From an uncultured bacterium (lineage in GTDB: Bacteria; Bacteroidota; Bacteroidia; Bacteroidales; CAIWKO01), in the NCBI GenBank assembly GCA_903858655.1, contig CAIOJS010000365.1:1-32852 (forward strand): a stretch of 32,852 bases of DNA, given 5' to 3'. A program made the position numbers and the translations under genes. How positions within the stretch are numbered: the first letter of the stretch is position 1; each line of letters opens with the position of its first letter. Below the pieces are notes generated by a model that did not search any database, had not been told where the DNA came from, and saw nothing but the letters and a program-made list of their open reading frames with translations. Shown here one piece after another: positions 6,840-14,032 of the stretch.

Positions 6840-7379
6840 ATGCCATTAATATTTATAAATAAAGTAACAGTAAACCGATCAGCATTTGCAGCCAAAGTAA
6901 TTCAAATATCGAATTTGTTAGGCATTGATCCAAACTGGTTAATGATTATCATGAATTTTGAAAGTGGCTTGAGATCAAATATCGTTAACCCTGATGGCGG
7001 TGCTACAGGATTGATTCAATTTATGCCTGGTACAGCTCGTTCCCTTGGTACAACAACAGCAGCACTTGCAGCAATGTCGAATGTAGAGCAATTAAATTGG
7101 GTATATAAATATTTCAAACCAAAAGCCGGTCAGTTCAAATCCGGTGAAGATTTATATTTGTTTACCTTTTTTATGATTGCTGTTGGCAAACCTGATGATT
7201 GGGTAATACAAGCCAAAGGACTGTCCGCTCAAACTGTCGCAAAACACAATGTTTCTTTAGACTTAAATAAAGATGGAAAAATAACCATAGGTGAATGGAA
7301 ACACGCATTACGTCTCCATTTGTCAAAATGGATAAAAGACAAATCTATTTTAGATATGTTCTTTGAAAAAAAAAAGTAG
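6840..7379 (+). CDS. Lytic transglycosylase (SLT/lysozyme-like) with an EF-hand loop
   Basis: 179 residues, no signal peptide. The lysozyme-like core is clear: Glu41 in IIMNFESGLRSN is the expected general acid, followed by ATGLIQFMPGTARSLG at 55-70. Enzymes of this family cleave peptidoglycan between MurNAc and GlcNAc, giving 1,6-anhydro ends. Residues 141-152 (DLNKDGKITIGE) match a canonical 12-residue EF-hand loop with oxygen ligands at 1, 3, 5 and 12 and Gly at 6, which suggests calcium binding. Lacking a signal peptide, it would need a holin for release, or it could be carried in the virion to open the wall on entry. It is followed without a gap by a tiny TM peptide and a spanin-like pair, so this end of the operon looks like a lysis cassette. 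Confidence 0.8.
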   Translation: MPLIFINKVTVNRSAFAAKVIQISNLLGIDPNWLMIIMNFESGLRSNIVNPDGGATGLIQFMPGTARSLGTTTAALAAMSNVEQLNWVYKYFKPKAGQFKSGEDLYLFTFFMIAVGKPDDWVIQAKGLSAQTVAKHNVSLDLNKDGKITIGEWKHALRLHLSKWIKDKSILDMFFEKKK

Positions 7380-7444
7380 TGATCGGTGTATTTAGCTTTA
7401 TCTTAGTTGGATTTATAGCCGCATATCTATATAAAAAACGATGA
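7379..7444 (+). CDS. 21-codon transmembrane peptide (holin candidate)
   Basis: GTG at 7379 shares its G with the TAG stop of the transglycosylase. The frame runs 21 codons to TGA at 7442-7444, which overlaps the ATG at 7441. The peptide is one hydrophobic helix of about 17 residues (IGVFSFILVGFIAAYLY) ending Lys-Lys-Arg. Tight coupling on both sides and a clean TM with a positive end argue for a real gene. Its place between the muralytic enzyme and the spanin-like pair suggests a very small holin or other membrane peptide. It could still be chance, because the frame is short and starts with GTG. Confidence 0.5.
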   Translation: MIGVFSFILVGFIAAYLYKKR

Positions 7445-7731
7445 GGGAATTCATAATTCTATTTTTAACATCAATTTTTGGAGGTTCGGCTTCGTGGCTA
7501 TTCTTTGTTAAACCTAAACGAAAAAAGGCGATAGCTGAGGCAAAAGGAACCGAGTTAGACAATATTGAAAAAGCCATTTCTATCTGGCGTAAGTTATTTG
7601 AAGAATCAGAAAAAAGACTACTATCGAAACAAGATCAATTTGAAAGAACGCAAAAAGAACACAGCAAAAAAATCAAGAATTTTGAAGAAAAAATATGTTT
7701 TCAAACTGATTGTAAAAACCGTATAAAATGA
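7441..7731 (+). CDS. Inner-membrane coiled-coil protein (i-spanin-like)
   Basis: 96 residues. An N-terminal TM segment (about residues 3-22, ending WLFFV) is followed by a basic turn and a long Lys/Glu-rich helix with coiled-coil character (about 30-85). There is a single Cys pair near the end. Such a topology directly before an overlapping lipoprotein gene is the layout of Rz/Rz1-type spanins, which fuse inner and outer membranes in the last step of lysis. Similar small TM-coiled-coil proteins are also common in other phage contexts, so the call rests on context. The end overlaps the lipoprotein start by four bases (ATGA). Confidence 0.5.
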   Translation: MREFIILFLTSIFGGSASWLFFVKPKRKKAIAEAKGTELDNIEKAISIWRKLFEESEKRLLSKQDQFERTQKEHSKKIKNFEEKICFQTDCKNRIK

Positions 7732-8036
7732 AAAATACAAAATTAATCATAGTAGCATTTTTATTGATGCTATTATCATCATCCTGCGCTGTCATTGATT
7801 CTATATTGCCAAATGGCATAAAGTATCACACCGTTGTTAAATATAACTACAGCGACACCCTGACCATAAAGAAAGATCGCTTTGTGGCGAAACTCTTAAT
7901 TCAAAATGATTCGCTTTACATTTGGGCAAACTATCTTCCATCACAAAGCAAAAACAAAAAATTGAAAGCAGGCAAAGCCTCTGATGCTATAAATTTAGAA
8001 CGTAGCGTTCCACTTACTTATATTTTCAGCAAGTAA
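7728..8036 (+). CDS. Small lipoprotein (o-spanin-like)
   Basis: 102 residues. The signal sequence has a lipobox ending SSSC with Cys20 as the expected lipidated residue. The mature part is short and mostly beta-like. Coupling to the preceding TM-coiled-coil gene suggests the outer-membrane partner of a spanin pair. A surface or exclusion lipoprotein is the alternative. Its last 42 bases overlap the 3' end of the converging integrase gene. Confidence 0.6.
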   Translation: MKNTKLIIVAFLLMLLSSSCAVIDSILPNGIKYHTVVKYNYSDTLTIKKDRFVAKLLIQNDSLYIWANYLPSQSKNKKLKAGKASDAINLERSVPLTYIFSK

Positions 8037-9182
8037 CTGGTCAGTAAATTTGGCATATTTCAATGTCATTTTTAGTGTTTTGTGCGACAATAATCGTGAA
8101 GTTACTTCAATAGGAATGCCAATTGAATTGCAGATAGTTGCAAAAGTGTAGCGTCCGCTATGAAATGTGATCCGTTTTGTGATCCCGATAAGCTCACACG
8201 CTGTTTTCAAAACTTGTCTTCCGTATTGCTCCGAAAAAGTATCAAAGAAAAGCATGTTGTCAAACGTTGCTGCAAATCGCTTTTTCTCAAAATCCATGTA
8301 TTTCATAATAACGGCTCGTGTCGGTTCGCTGATGGGCATAATCAAGCGATCTTTTGTTTTGATGGTAGTTATGTCAATATAGCGAAAATTCTCTTTAAAA
8401 TCGCTTAATTTCAGTTTCATAATGTCAGAGATACGTAAACCTGTAAAACATGAAAAAACAAATGGAAACAATACTTTTTTGATGTTCAAAGCAACATCTG
8501 AATCAATCAAGGCTGATAAACTTTTCAGTTCCTCGATTGTTAGAAATTCCTTTATAATATCTTTGTAATTTATTGTATAATTCAATTGTTTTTCTGAGGT
8601 AATGTAACCGCGCTTTTGTGCTTCGGTGAAAAGCGTTTTGATAATCTTAATTTCTTTGGCTACGGTATTGTGTTGATTCTTCAATACATTTCTAAGATGC
8701 TGCTCGAATCTATTGATGAAATTATAATCAAGTTGTTTAAGTTGGATAGCAGCTTCAAACCGCTCAATCTTAACCATGCAATTATTATATCGCTTAATGG
8801 TATTGGGAGCGAATACGGTTTGCTTTTCTTCTATAAAAAACCTCATAAAATCAATAAGTCTGGAATTGTTGAAATTTGCTTTATCCAAATACTCAATTTC
8901 AAAATTCTCAAAAGTAACAGGCACGTCTGACATGTTGAATTTATAGAGAATATCCTTTGCTTTGAAATATGCTTTTTCAATCAGATCGTTTTTATGGGAG
9001 TGTTCTTTGTCTTTTCTGTTTACACGTTGTTTTTTCCTGTCCCAGTTTTCAGAAAGAACGCTGATGCCTGTCGAGTATATTTTGTATGCTCTATACACAG
9101 TAATCCGAAGATAAATTTTTTGTTCTTTATCCTTTTGCAATGCGCTTATCCGTAGCCAAAGATTGATTGTTGCCGTTGTCAT
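7995..9182 (-). CDS. Tyrosine recombinase / integrase
   Basis: 395 residues from the ATG at 9182. The N-terminal part (LWLRISALQKDKEQKIYLRITVY...) is the arm-type DNA-binding domain usual in Bacteroidota integrases, followed by a SAM-like core-binding domain and the catalytic domain. Catalytic residues are visible: Arg in SCFTGLRISD, His-x-x-Arg in TFHSGRYTFAT, His in RLLSHKT, and Tyr in TLKYAKF. An upstream in-frame ATG at 9272 would add 30 residues, but a promoter box at 9220-9227 places transcription start near 9213. The 9182 start is therefore right. The enzyme should insert and excise the element at the neighbouring tRNA-Gln gene. Confidence 0.93.
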   Translation of the reverse strand: MTTATINLWLRISALQKDKEQKIYLRITVYRAYKIYSTGISVLSENWDRKKQRVNRKDKEHSHKNDLIEKAYFKAKDILYKFNMSDVPVTFENFEIEYLDKANFNNSRLIDFMRFFIEEKQTVFAPNTIKRYNNCMVKIERFEAAIQLKQLDYNFINRFEQHLRNVLKNQHNTVAKEIKIIKTLFTEAQKRGYITSEKQLNYTINYKDIIKEFLTIEELKSLSALIDSDVALNIKKVLFPFVFSCFTGLRISDIMKLKLSDFKENFRYIDITTIKTKDRLIMPISEPTRAVIMKYMDFEKKRFAATFDNMLFFDTFSEQYGRQVLKTACELIGITKRITFHSGRYTFATICNSIGIPIEVTSRLLSHKTLKMTLKYAKFTDQLLAENISKWNATF

Positions 9183-9221
9183 GTTGTTACAAATTACTTT
9201 CTTTTTTATCTTGTAACAACA
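9182..9221. promoter_or_regulatory. 11-bp inverted repeat between integrase promoter and start (operator candidate)
   Basis: TGTTGTTACAA at 9182-9192 is the exact inverse of TTGTAACAACA at 9211-9221, with an 18-bp spacer. One arm overlaps the -7 box and the other reaches the A of the integrase ATG. The position is ideal for a repressor, or for integrase autoregulation through binding sites. Because the promoter-side arm is mostly not transcribed, a DNA operator is more likely than an RNA hairpin. Confidence 0.55.
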
Positions 9222-9227
9222 AAAGTA
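9220..9227 (-). promoter_or_regulatory. -7 box of the integrase promoter
   Basis: On the minus strand TACTTTTG matches TAnnTTTG. It lies 38 bases before the ATG at 9182, which supports that start over the longer frame. Confidence 0.6.
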
Positions 9228-9343
9228 ATAATAAAAAACCGAAAACAACACAAAACAAACTTTTGTTTTCATGTGTTATTTTTTCACGATCTCGCAAACA
9301 CAGCATACTATAATTTTTAATTGTGTTTTTTTGTGTTTCAAAG

Positions 9344-9416
9344 TTGTTCCGCCAGGGGTCGAACCTGGACTCTTCTGATTCAGAGTCAGACGTGTTGCCA
9401 GTTACACCACGGAACA
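9344..9416 (-). tRNA. tRNA-Gln (anticodon CUG)
   Basis: A 73-nt cloverleaf reads on the minus strand. The acceptor is TGTTCCG/CGGAACA with U1-A72, typical of tRNA-Gln. The anticodon stem TCTGA/TCAGA holds loop CTCTGAA (anticodon CUG). The T-arm CCAGG-TTCGACC-CCTGG is perfect. CCA is not encoded. The gene is intact, with its 3' end facing the integrase, so it is the probable attachment site. glnS lies 55 bp upstream on the same strand. Confidence 0.95.
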
Positions 9417-9425
9417 ATGAGGATG

Positions 9426-9433
9426 CAAAATTA
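9426..9433 (-). promoter_or_regulatory. -7 box of tRNA-Gln
   Basis: TAATTTTG on the minus strand matches TAnnTTTG and ends ten bases before the tRNA 5' end. It shows that the tRNA can be transcribed independently of glnS. Read-through would continue into the integrase. Confidence 0.6.
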
Positions 9434-9471
9434 TAAAACTTTCGGAAATAAAAAATATTTTTCTCAATTAT

Positions 9472-11175
9472 TTATTTTCCGGTTTTCTGCCACGCGCCTT
9501 TTAATCCTACTGTTTTGTTCAGTATCAATTGCTTGGGAGTGCTGTCAATATCCACACAGAAATAGCCTGTGCGCTCAAACTGAACGATAGCACCTGCTGC
9601 AATTTGTTTAATAAAAGGTTCGGCATACGCCGTAATTATTTTCAGTGAGTCGGGATTGAGATTCGACCTGAAATCTTCGCCTTCGGCAACCATTTCCGGA
9701 TTTTCGGGGAGAAACAATTTGTCGTACAAACGGGCTTCGAACTCCACTGCATGTTTTGCCGATACCCAATGTATGGTTCCTTTCACTTTGCGATTGCTTT
9801 CGGGCATGCCGGTGCGGGTGTTTTCATCGTAGGTGCAGTGCAATTCTTTGATGCTGCCGTCGGAGTTTTTAATCACATCCACACACCGAATGATATAAGC
9901 GCTTTTCAAACGAACTTCGTTGCCGGGCGATAAACGGAAAAACTTATGTTGCGGAATTTCCATAAAATCGTCTTGGTCAATATACAATTCTCTTGAAAAT
10001 GGCATCTTGCGCGTTCCCGTTGTCGCGTCTTCGGGATTATTCACCGCATCCAAAAATTCTTCTTGATTTTCCGGATAATTAGTCAATATGAGTTTGATAG
10101 GCTGCAGCACCGCCATGATGCGTTGCGCCTTTTTATTCAAATCTTCGCGCAAGCAATGTTCCAAAAGCGACACATCTATCACATTGTCGCGTTTTGCCAC
10201 ACTGATGATTTCGGCAAAATTCTGCAATGATTCAGGGGTATAACCTCTGCGACGCAAGCCACAAATGGTAGGCATACGCGGATCGTCCCAACCGTTCACC
10301 ACATTTTCTTGAACCAAGGAAAGCAATTTGCGTTTGCTCATCACCGTATAATTGATATTGAGTCGAGCAAATTCTATTTGTTGCGGAGCATAAATCTCCA
10401 ACTCCTGAATAAACCATTCGTATAAGGGGCGATGTACTTCAAATTCAAGTGTGCAGATAGAGTGGGTTATGTGTTCGATAGAATCGCATTGCCCGTGGGC
10501 GAAATCATACATCGGATAAATGCACCAAGCATTGCCTGTGCGATGATGTTCAGCATGCAAAATACGATACAAAATCGGGTCGCGCATCAGCATATTGGGC
10601 GAAGCCATATCAATGCGAGCACGCAACACTTTAGTCCCATCCACAAATTCGCCTGCTCTCATGCGGGCAAACAAATCTAAATTTTCATCAACACTTCGTT
10701 GTGCATACGGACTTACAGAGCCTGCCGTTGTTACAGTTCCTCGTGTAGCAGCAATTTCTTCTTGCGTCAAATCGCATACATAAGCTTTGCCTTTTTTAAT
10801 CAAGGTGACCGCATATTCATACAAGGTTTCGAAATAATCGGAGGCATAATATTCTCCATCCCAATTAAAACCGAGCCATTTCACATCTTCTTTGATAGAA
10901 TCCACATATTCCGTATCCTCTTTGGTTGGGTTGGTGTCGTCGAAACGCAAATTGCATTTGCCGCCATATTTTTTTGCCAATCCGAAATTCAAACAAATAG
11001 ATTTTGCATGACCAATATGCAAATATCCATTCGGTTCGGGAGGGAAACGTGTGTGTACCCGTTTGCCGTATTTCTCTGTACGAATGTCTTCTTCGATAAT
11101 TAGTTCGATAAAATTCAGCGATTTGCTTTCGCCTGATGTTAGCTCTGTATTGTTTGTTTTGTTGGAATCTTCCAT
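9472..11175 (-). CDS. glnS: Glutaminyl-tRNA synthetase
   Basis: 567 residues, the usual bacterial GlnRS length. It charges tRNA-Gln with glutamine in the cytoplasm. The class I signature is clear: [17 protein letters not shown] (HIGH at 53-56) and the KMSKS equivalent VMSKRK near residue 279. GlnRS family patterns such as [34 protein letters not shown] and [11 protein letters not shown] are present. The beta-barrel anticodon-binding domain forms the last third. The start ATG follows a promoter box at 11199-11206. The cognate tRNA gene lies just downstream on the same strand. The long antisense frames here are shadows. Confidence 0.98.
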   Translation of the reverse strand: MEDSNKTNNTELTSGESKSLNFIELIIEEDIRTEKYGKRVHTRFPPEPNGYLHIGHAKSICLNFGLAKKYGGKCNLRFDDTNPTKEDTEYVDSIKEDVKWLGFNWDGEYYASDYFETLYEYAVTLIKKGKAYVCDLTQEEIAATRGTVTTAGSVSPYAQRSVDENLDLFARMRAGEFVDGTKVLRARIDMASPNMLMRDPILYRILHAEHHRTGNAWCIYPMYDFAHGQCDSIEHITHSICTLEFEVHRPLYEWFIQELEIYAPQQIEFARLNINYTVMSKRKLLSLVQENVVNGWDDPRMPTICGLRRRGYTPESLQNFAEIISVAKRDNVIDVSLLEHCLREDLNKKAQRIMAVLQPIKLILTNYPENQEEFLDAVNNPEDATTGTRKMPFSRELYIDQDDFMEIPQHKFFRLSPGNEVRLKSAYIIRCVDVIKNSDGSIKELHCTYDENTRTGMPESNRKVKGTIHWVSAKHAVEFEARLYDKLFLPENPEMVAEGEDFRSNLNPDSLKIITAYAEPFIKQIAAGAIVQFERTGYFCVDIDSTPKQLILNKTVGLKGAWQKTGK

Positions 11176-11198
11176 AATTCAGTTTTCTTAAACGGCTG

Positions 11199-11206
11199 CA
11201 AAGATA
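11199..11206 (-). promoter_or_regulatory. -7 box of glnS
   Basis: TATCTTTG on the minus strand matches TAnnTTTG, 24 bases before the glnS ATG. Confidence 0.6.
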
Positions 11207-11293
11207 CGATTTTTGAATGGTTTTAAACGATATGAGGCACACAATTTCGAAAAGTATTACAGCAAAAATCTCAAGTCCAAACGCATTTATTCG

Positions 11294-11301
11294 TACCTTT
11301 G
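11294..11301 (+). promoter_or_regulatory. -7 box of the folB operon
   Basis: TACCTTTG matches TAnnTTTG and lies 21 bases before the folB ATG. Together with the box at 11199-11206 it makes this gap a divergent promoter region. Confidence 0.6.
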
Positions 11302-11321
11302 TGTTTTTTAAAATATGATTT

Positions 11322-11672
11322 ATGGGGAAAATATTTTTGGAGAACATGGAATTCTATTCATATCACGGTTGTTTTGCCGAAGAGCAAATTATTGGCAATC
11401 GTTTTTTGGTGGATGTTGTTGCCGACGCCGACACTTCTGAAGCTGAAGCTACTGACGTGCTCTCCACCACGGTTAATTATCAGGAAATATATACCATAGT
11501 GAAAAATGAAATGGCGATTACCTCCAAACTTATGGAACATATCGCTTCGCGGATTGGCATTGCGGTGAAGAAAAGATTTCCTGAAATCACGCATTTGAGT
11601 GTAAAGGTGTCGAAAATGAATCCTCCCCTTGGCGGGAAACTCGACAAAGTGAGTGTTCAAATTGAATTGTAA
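11322..11672 (+). CDS. folB: Dihydroneopterin aldolase
   Basis: 116 residues, normal for FolB. The enzyme converts 7,8-dihydroneopterin to 6-hydroxymethyl-dihydropterin and glycolaldehyde in folate synthesis. Diagnostic features are MEFYSYHGCFAEEQIIGNRFLVDV near the N-terminus (YHG plus the conserved Glu), TVNYQEIY in the middle, and VSKMNPPLGGKLDKVSVQI at the end with the catalytic-type lysine. The start follows the promoter box by the expected distance. A phosphoesterase gene follows after 24 bases, probably cotranscribed. Confidence 0.93.
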   Translation: MGKIFLENMEFYSYHGCFAEEQIIGNRFLVDVVADADTSEAEATDVLSTTVNYQEIYTIVKNEMAITSKLMEHIASRIGIAVKKRFPEITHLSVKVSKMNPPLGGKLDKVSVQIEL

Positions 11673-11696
11673 AATTAATTTGGTGATATTTTATTT

Positions 11697-12854
11697 ATGA
11701 AATCTTTCGGAATGCTTATTTTCCTGCTTATTGTCCTTTCGGTTCATTCTTTGGTGAACTTTTATATCTTCTATAAAGGCTGGCATGGTTTGGAGCTTTA
11801 TCGAGGCTTTCGACCGTATTATATTGGAGTTTTTATTTTCTTTTTTCTGGCATATATTGTTGCCCGAATTTCTGAAAGCTTTGGATATTCTATCATTACT
11901 GAGATACTGAATTGGTCAGGCTCGTTTTGGTTTGCAGCCATGTTGTATTTCTTTTTTATTATCTTATTTATTGATATCATTCGCTTGGCAAATCATTGGA
12001 TACATTTCTTGCCGGCAGGTTTTTATGTGGATTATGCTAAAACAAAATTCATCATTTTGGTGAGTGCTTTTAGCTTGGTCGCGCTTTTGATTCTTTATGG
12101 ATATATAAATGCTTCCATAGTCGTTATAAAGAATTTGGATATCACGATTCACAAAAAGGTCAAGAATCATACGTCTTTGAAAGTGGTGCTGCTTTCCGAT
12201 TTGCATTTGGGAACTATCATAGGTCCGAACAAATTGGGGAGAATCGTTGAGAAAATTAATATCTTGAAGCCTGATATTGTTTTGTTGGCAGGCGATGTGG
12301 TGGACGAAAATATCAAACCCGTTATCAAAAAGAATCTTGGTGTTTTGCTCGAAAACATCGTGGCTAAATATGGCGTGTATGCCATCACCGGCAATCATGA
12401 ATTTATTGGAGGCGTGGGTCCTGCTGTTGCTTATTTGGAGAAACATAAGGTTACTTTCTTACGCGACACGGCTGTGTTGATTGATAGTGCTTTTTGGTTG
12501 GTGGGTCGCAACGATAAAGATATGGTACGTTTCACAGGGAAACAGCGCAAGCCACTCGATGAACTGATGAGCACGGTGGACAAAGCCTTTCCCATCATTC
12601 TGCTCGACCATCAACCGTTTAATTTAGAACAAGCAGCAGCAGCAGGCGTTGATTTGCAATTGTCTGGACACACACACAACGGACAAATGTTCCCATTGAA
12701 TTTGGTTACCCGCGCCATTTATCATCCCGATTGGGGCTACCGCAAAATCAACGACACACAGTTTTATGTTTCTTGCGGCGTGGGCACTTGGGGACCGCCT
12801 GTGCGCATTGGAAATCATCCCGAGATTGTCAACATCCGAATAACATTCAACTAA
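11697..12854 (+). CDS. Membrane-anchored metallophosphoesterase
   Basis: 385 residues. Four hydrophobic segments occupy about residues 1-145 (near 3-25, 41-58, 76-96 and 118-137). A calcineurin-type phosphoesterase domain faces one side of the membrane. The metal motifs are in order: Asp168-Leu-His170, Gly199-Asp200, Gly232-Asn-His234-Glu, His305 and Gly324-His325-Thr-His327. This family (YkuE/YaeI-like) includes lipid phosphatases such as UDP-diacylglucosamine pyrophosphatase-like enzymes, but the substrate here is unknown. It follows folB with a short gap. Confidence 0.9.
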   Translation: MKSFGMLIFLLIVLSVHSLVNFYIFYKGWHGLELYRGFRPYYIGVFIFFFLAYIVARISESFGYSIITEILNWSGSFWFAAMLYFFFIILFIDIIRLANHWIHFLPAGFYVDYAKTKFIILVSAFSLVALLILYGYINASIVVIKNLDITIHKKVKNHTSLKVVLLSDLHLGTIIGPNKLGRIVEKINILKPDIVLLAGDVVDENIKPVIKKNLGVLLENIVAKYGVYAITGNHEFIGGVGPAVAYLEKHKVTFLRDTAVLIDSAFWLVGRNDKDMVRFTGKQRKPLDELMSTVDKAFPIILLDHQPFNLEQAAAAGVDLQLSGHTHNGQMFPLNLVTRAIYHPDWGYRKINDTQFYVSCGVGTWGPPVRIGNHPEIVNIRITFN

Positions 12855-12868
12855 TCGTCACTTTTTAG

Positions 12869-12876
12869 TACTTTTG
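12869..12876 (+). promoter_or_regulatory. -7 box of the terC-family gene
   Basis: TACTTTTG matches TAnnTTTG, 14 bases before the GTG start at 12891. It gives this gene its own promoter after the phosphoesterase gene. Confidence 0.55.
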
Positions 12877-12890
12877 CAAAAAGACCTCCT

Positions 12891-13949
12891 GTGAATCTCA
12901 CCGAAATATTAATGTTTGCCGGTTTCAACATCTTTGTGGTGCTGATGCTCTTTTTAGATTTAAAAGTCATCGGCAAGAAAAACCATGTCGTGAAGTTCAA
13001 AGAGGCTATTCTTTGGTCTATTGTATGGATATTGATTTCTATTTCATTTTATTTTCTCATTCGGCATCATGGCGAATGGATACACGGCATCAAAAACAAA
13101 GCAGATATTCAACTCAAAATTGATAAGTATAAACAGCCCATACAAATTGACGGGCTATCGTATGAAGATGCACTCGAAGTTTATAATAGGAACCTTTCAC
13201 TCGAATACATTACCGGTTATCTCATCGAAAAATCCCTTTCGGTTGACAATTTGTTTGTGATGATTATGATCTTTTTCGCCTTTGGCGTACAGAAAAAGTA
13301 TTACAAACGCGTCTTGTTTTGGGGCATCTTGGGGGCTTTGGTGATGCGCTTCATATTTATCTTTGGAAGCGCGGCTATCATCCAACAGTTCTATTGGTTT
13401 CTCTATCTTTTCGGAGCTTTGCTGATTTATACAGGGATAAAAATGTTTGTGGAACCCAACAAAGCCGAAGAAAAAATGGATGTAAGCAAGCATCCCGTGG
13501 TGCGCTTTGCTGCCAAATATTTGCGGGTGTATCCCAAGTTTGTTGGGAATCATTTTTTCATCAAGAAACCTCGGGGGAAGTTCTATTTCACACCTTTATT
13601 TATTGTGGTTTTGGTTATCGAGTTTTCGGATATTATTTTTGCCACCGACAGTGTCCCCGCTATCTTCTCAATCACCGCTGACCCTTACATCGTTTTCTTT
13701 TCCAATATTTTTGCCATCATGGGCTTGCGCTCTTTGTTTTTCGTTTTGTTGAATGTCATCAATGTGTTTCACTATTTGAAGCATGGTCTGTCCATTTTGC
13801 TCACCTTTATCGGGTTCAAACTCATCTTTAACGAATGGCTGAAAGAAATGGGATTCACCACGGCTATGTCACTTTATATAATAGTCGGGATATTGCTAAT
13901 AAGCATCTTAACATCTTTAGCTTTTCCCAAAAAAGAAAAGACAACATGA
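12891..13949 (+). CDS. TerC-family integral membrane protein
   Basis: 352 residues with about eight or nine TM segments. It carries the family pattern EKSLSVDNLFVMIMIF (residues about 113-128), a later VLVIEFSDIIFATDSVPAIFSIT, and an acidic/aromatic context typical of TerC/Alx proteins, which are linked to metal (Mn) efflux, often for secreted or membrane-protein metalation. The soluble insertion at about residues 60-100 (HGIKNKADIQLKIDKYKQ...) is common in Bacteroidota members. The start is GTG, chosen because it is the first start after the promoter box and gives the full N-terminal TM helix. The substrate is not determined. Confidence 0.92.
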   Translation: MNLTEILMFAGFNIFVVLMLFLDLKVIGKKNHVVKFKEAILWSIVWILISISFYFLIRHHGEWIHGIKNKADIQLKIDKYKQPIQIDGLSYEDALEVYNRNLSLEYITGYLIEKSLSVDNLFVMIMIFFAFGVQKKYYKRVLFWGILGALVMRFIFIFGSAAIIQQFYWFLYLFGALLIYTGIKMFVEPNKAEEKMDVSKHPVVRFAAKYLRVYPKFVGNHFFIKKPRGKFYFTPLFIVVLVIEFSDIIFATDSVPAIFSITADPYIVFFSNIFAIMGLRSLFFVLLNVINVFHYLKHGLSILLTFIGFKLIFNEWLKEMGFTTAMSLYIIVGILLISILTSLAFPKKEKTT

Positions 13950-14032
13950 TTGGCTTTATTTTTGCTATAGATGATGCAACTCACAATGAGAATGAATAAT
14001 ATTATTTTGGTGAGTATTAAATATCTGCTGTT

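Larger units (their letters stand above)
1..9343. mobile_element. Integrated virus-like element (provirus), right part only
   Basis: A block of small, mostly unrecognised genes on the plus strand is closed by a leftward tyrosine integrase that lies directly beside the 3' end of a tRNA-Gln gene, a classic integration target. The block is visibly AT-richer than the housekeeping genes after 9472. Recognisable parts are a lytic transglycosylase, a spanin-like pair, an SH3/TM protein and a terminator-flanked capsid candidate. No large terminase, portal, tail or tape-measure gene is present, so a tailed phage is unlikely. The left attachment site and any replication or packaging gene would lie outside the window. 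The right boundary is placed at the tRNA 3' end by inference. A tailless membrane-containing virus is my preferred reading. A decayed or satellite element is the alternative. Confidence 0.7.

Noticed and set aside
9183-9272. N-terminal extension of the integrase from the ATG at 9272
   Set aside because: The extra 30 residues are low-complexity Phe/Tyr/Lys, and the promoter box at 9220-9227 would start transcription downstream of that ATG.
1-9343. Tailed prophage
   Set aside because: No terminase, portal, head protease, tail or baseplate gene is visible, and the late genes are too small and membrane-rich. It could only be rescued by genes left of the window.
9231-9343. Second tRNA-Gln 3' duplicate (att site) inside the window
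   Set aside because: No copy of the T-arm/acceptor sequence is found elsewhere in 1-9343. The other att site must lie outside.
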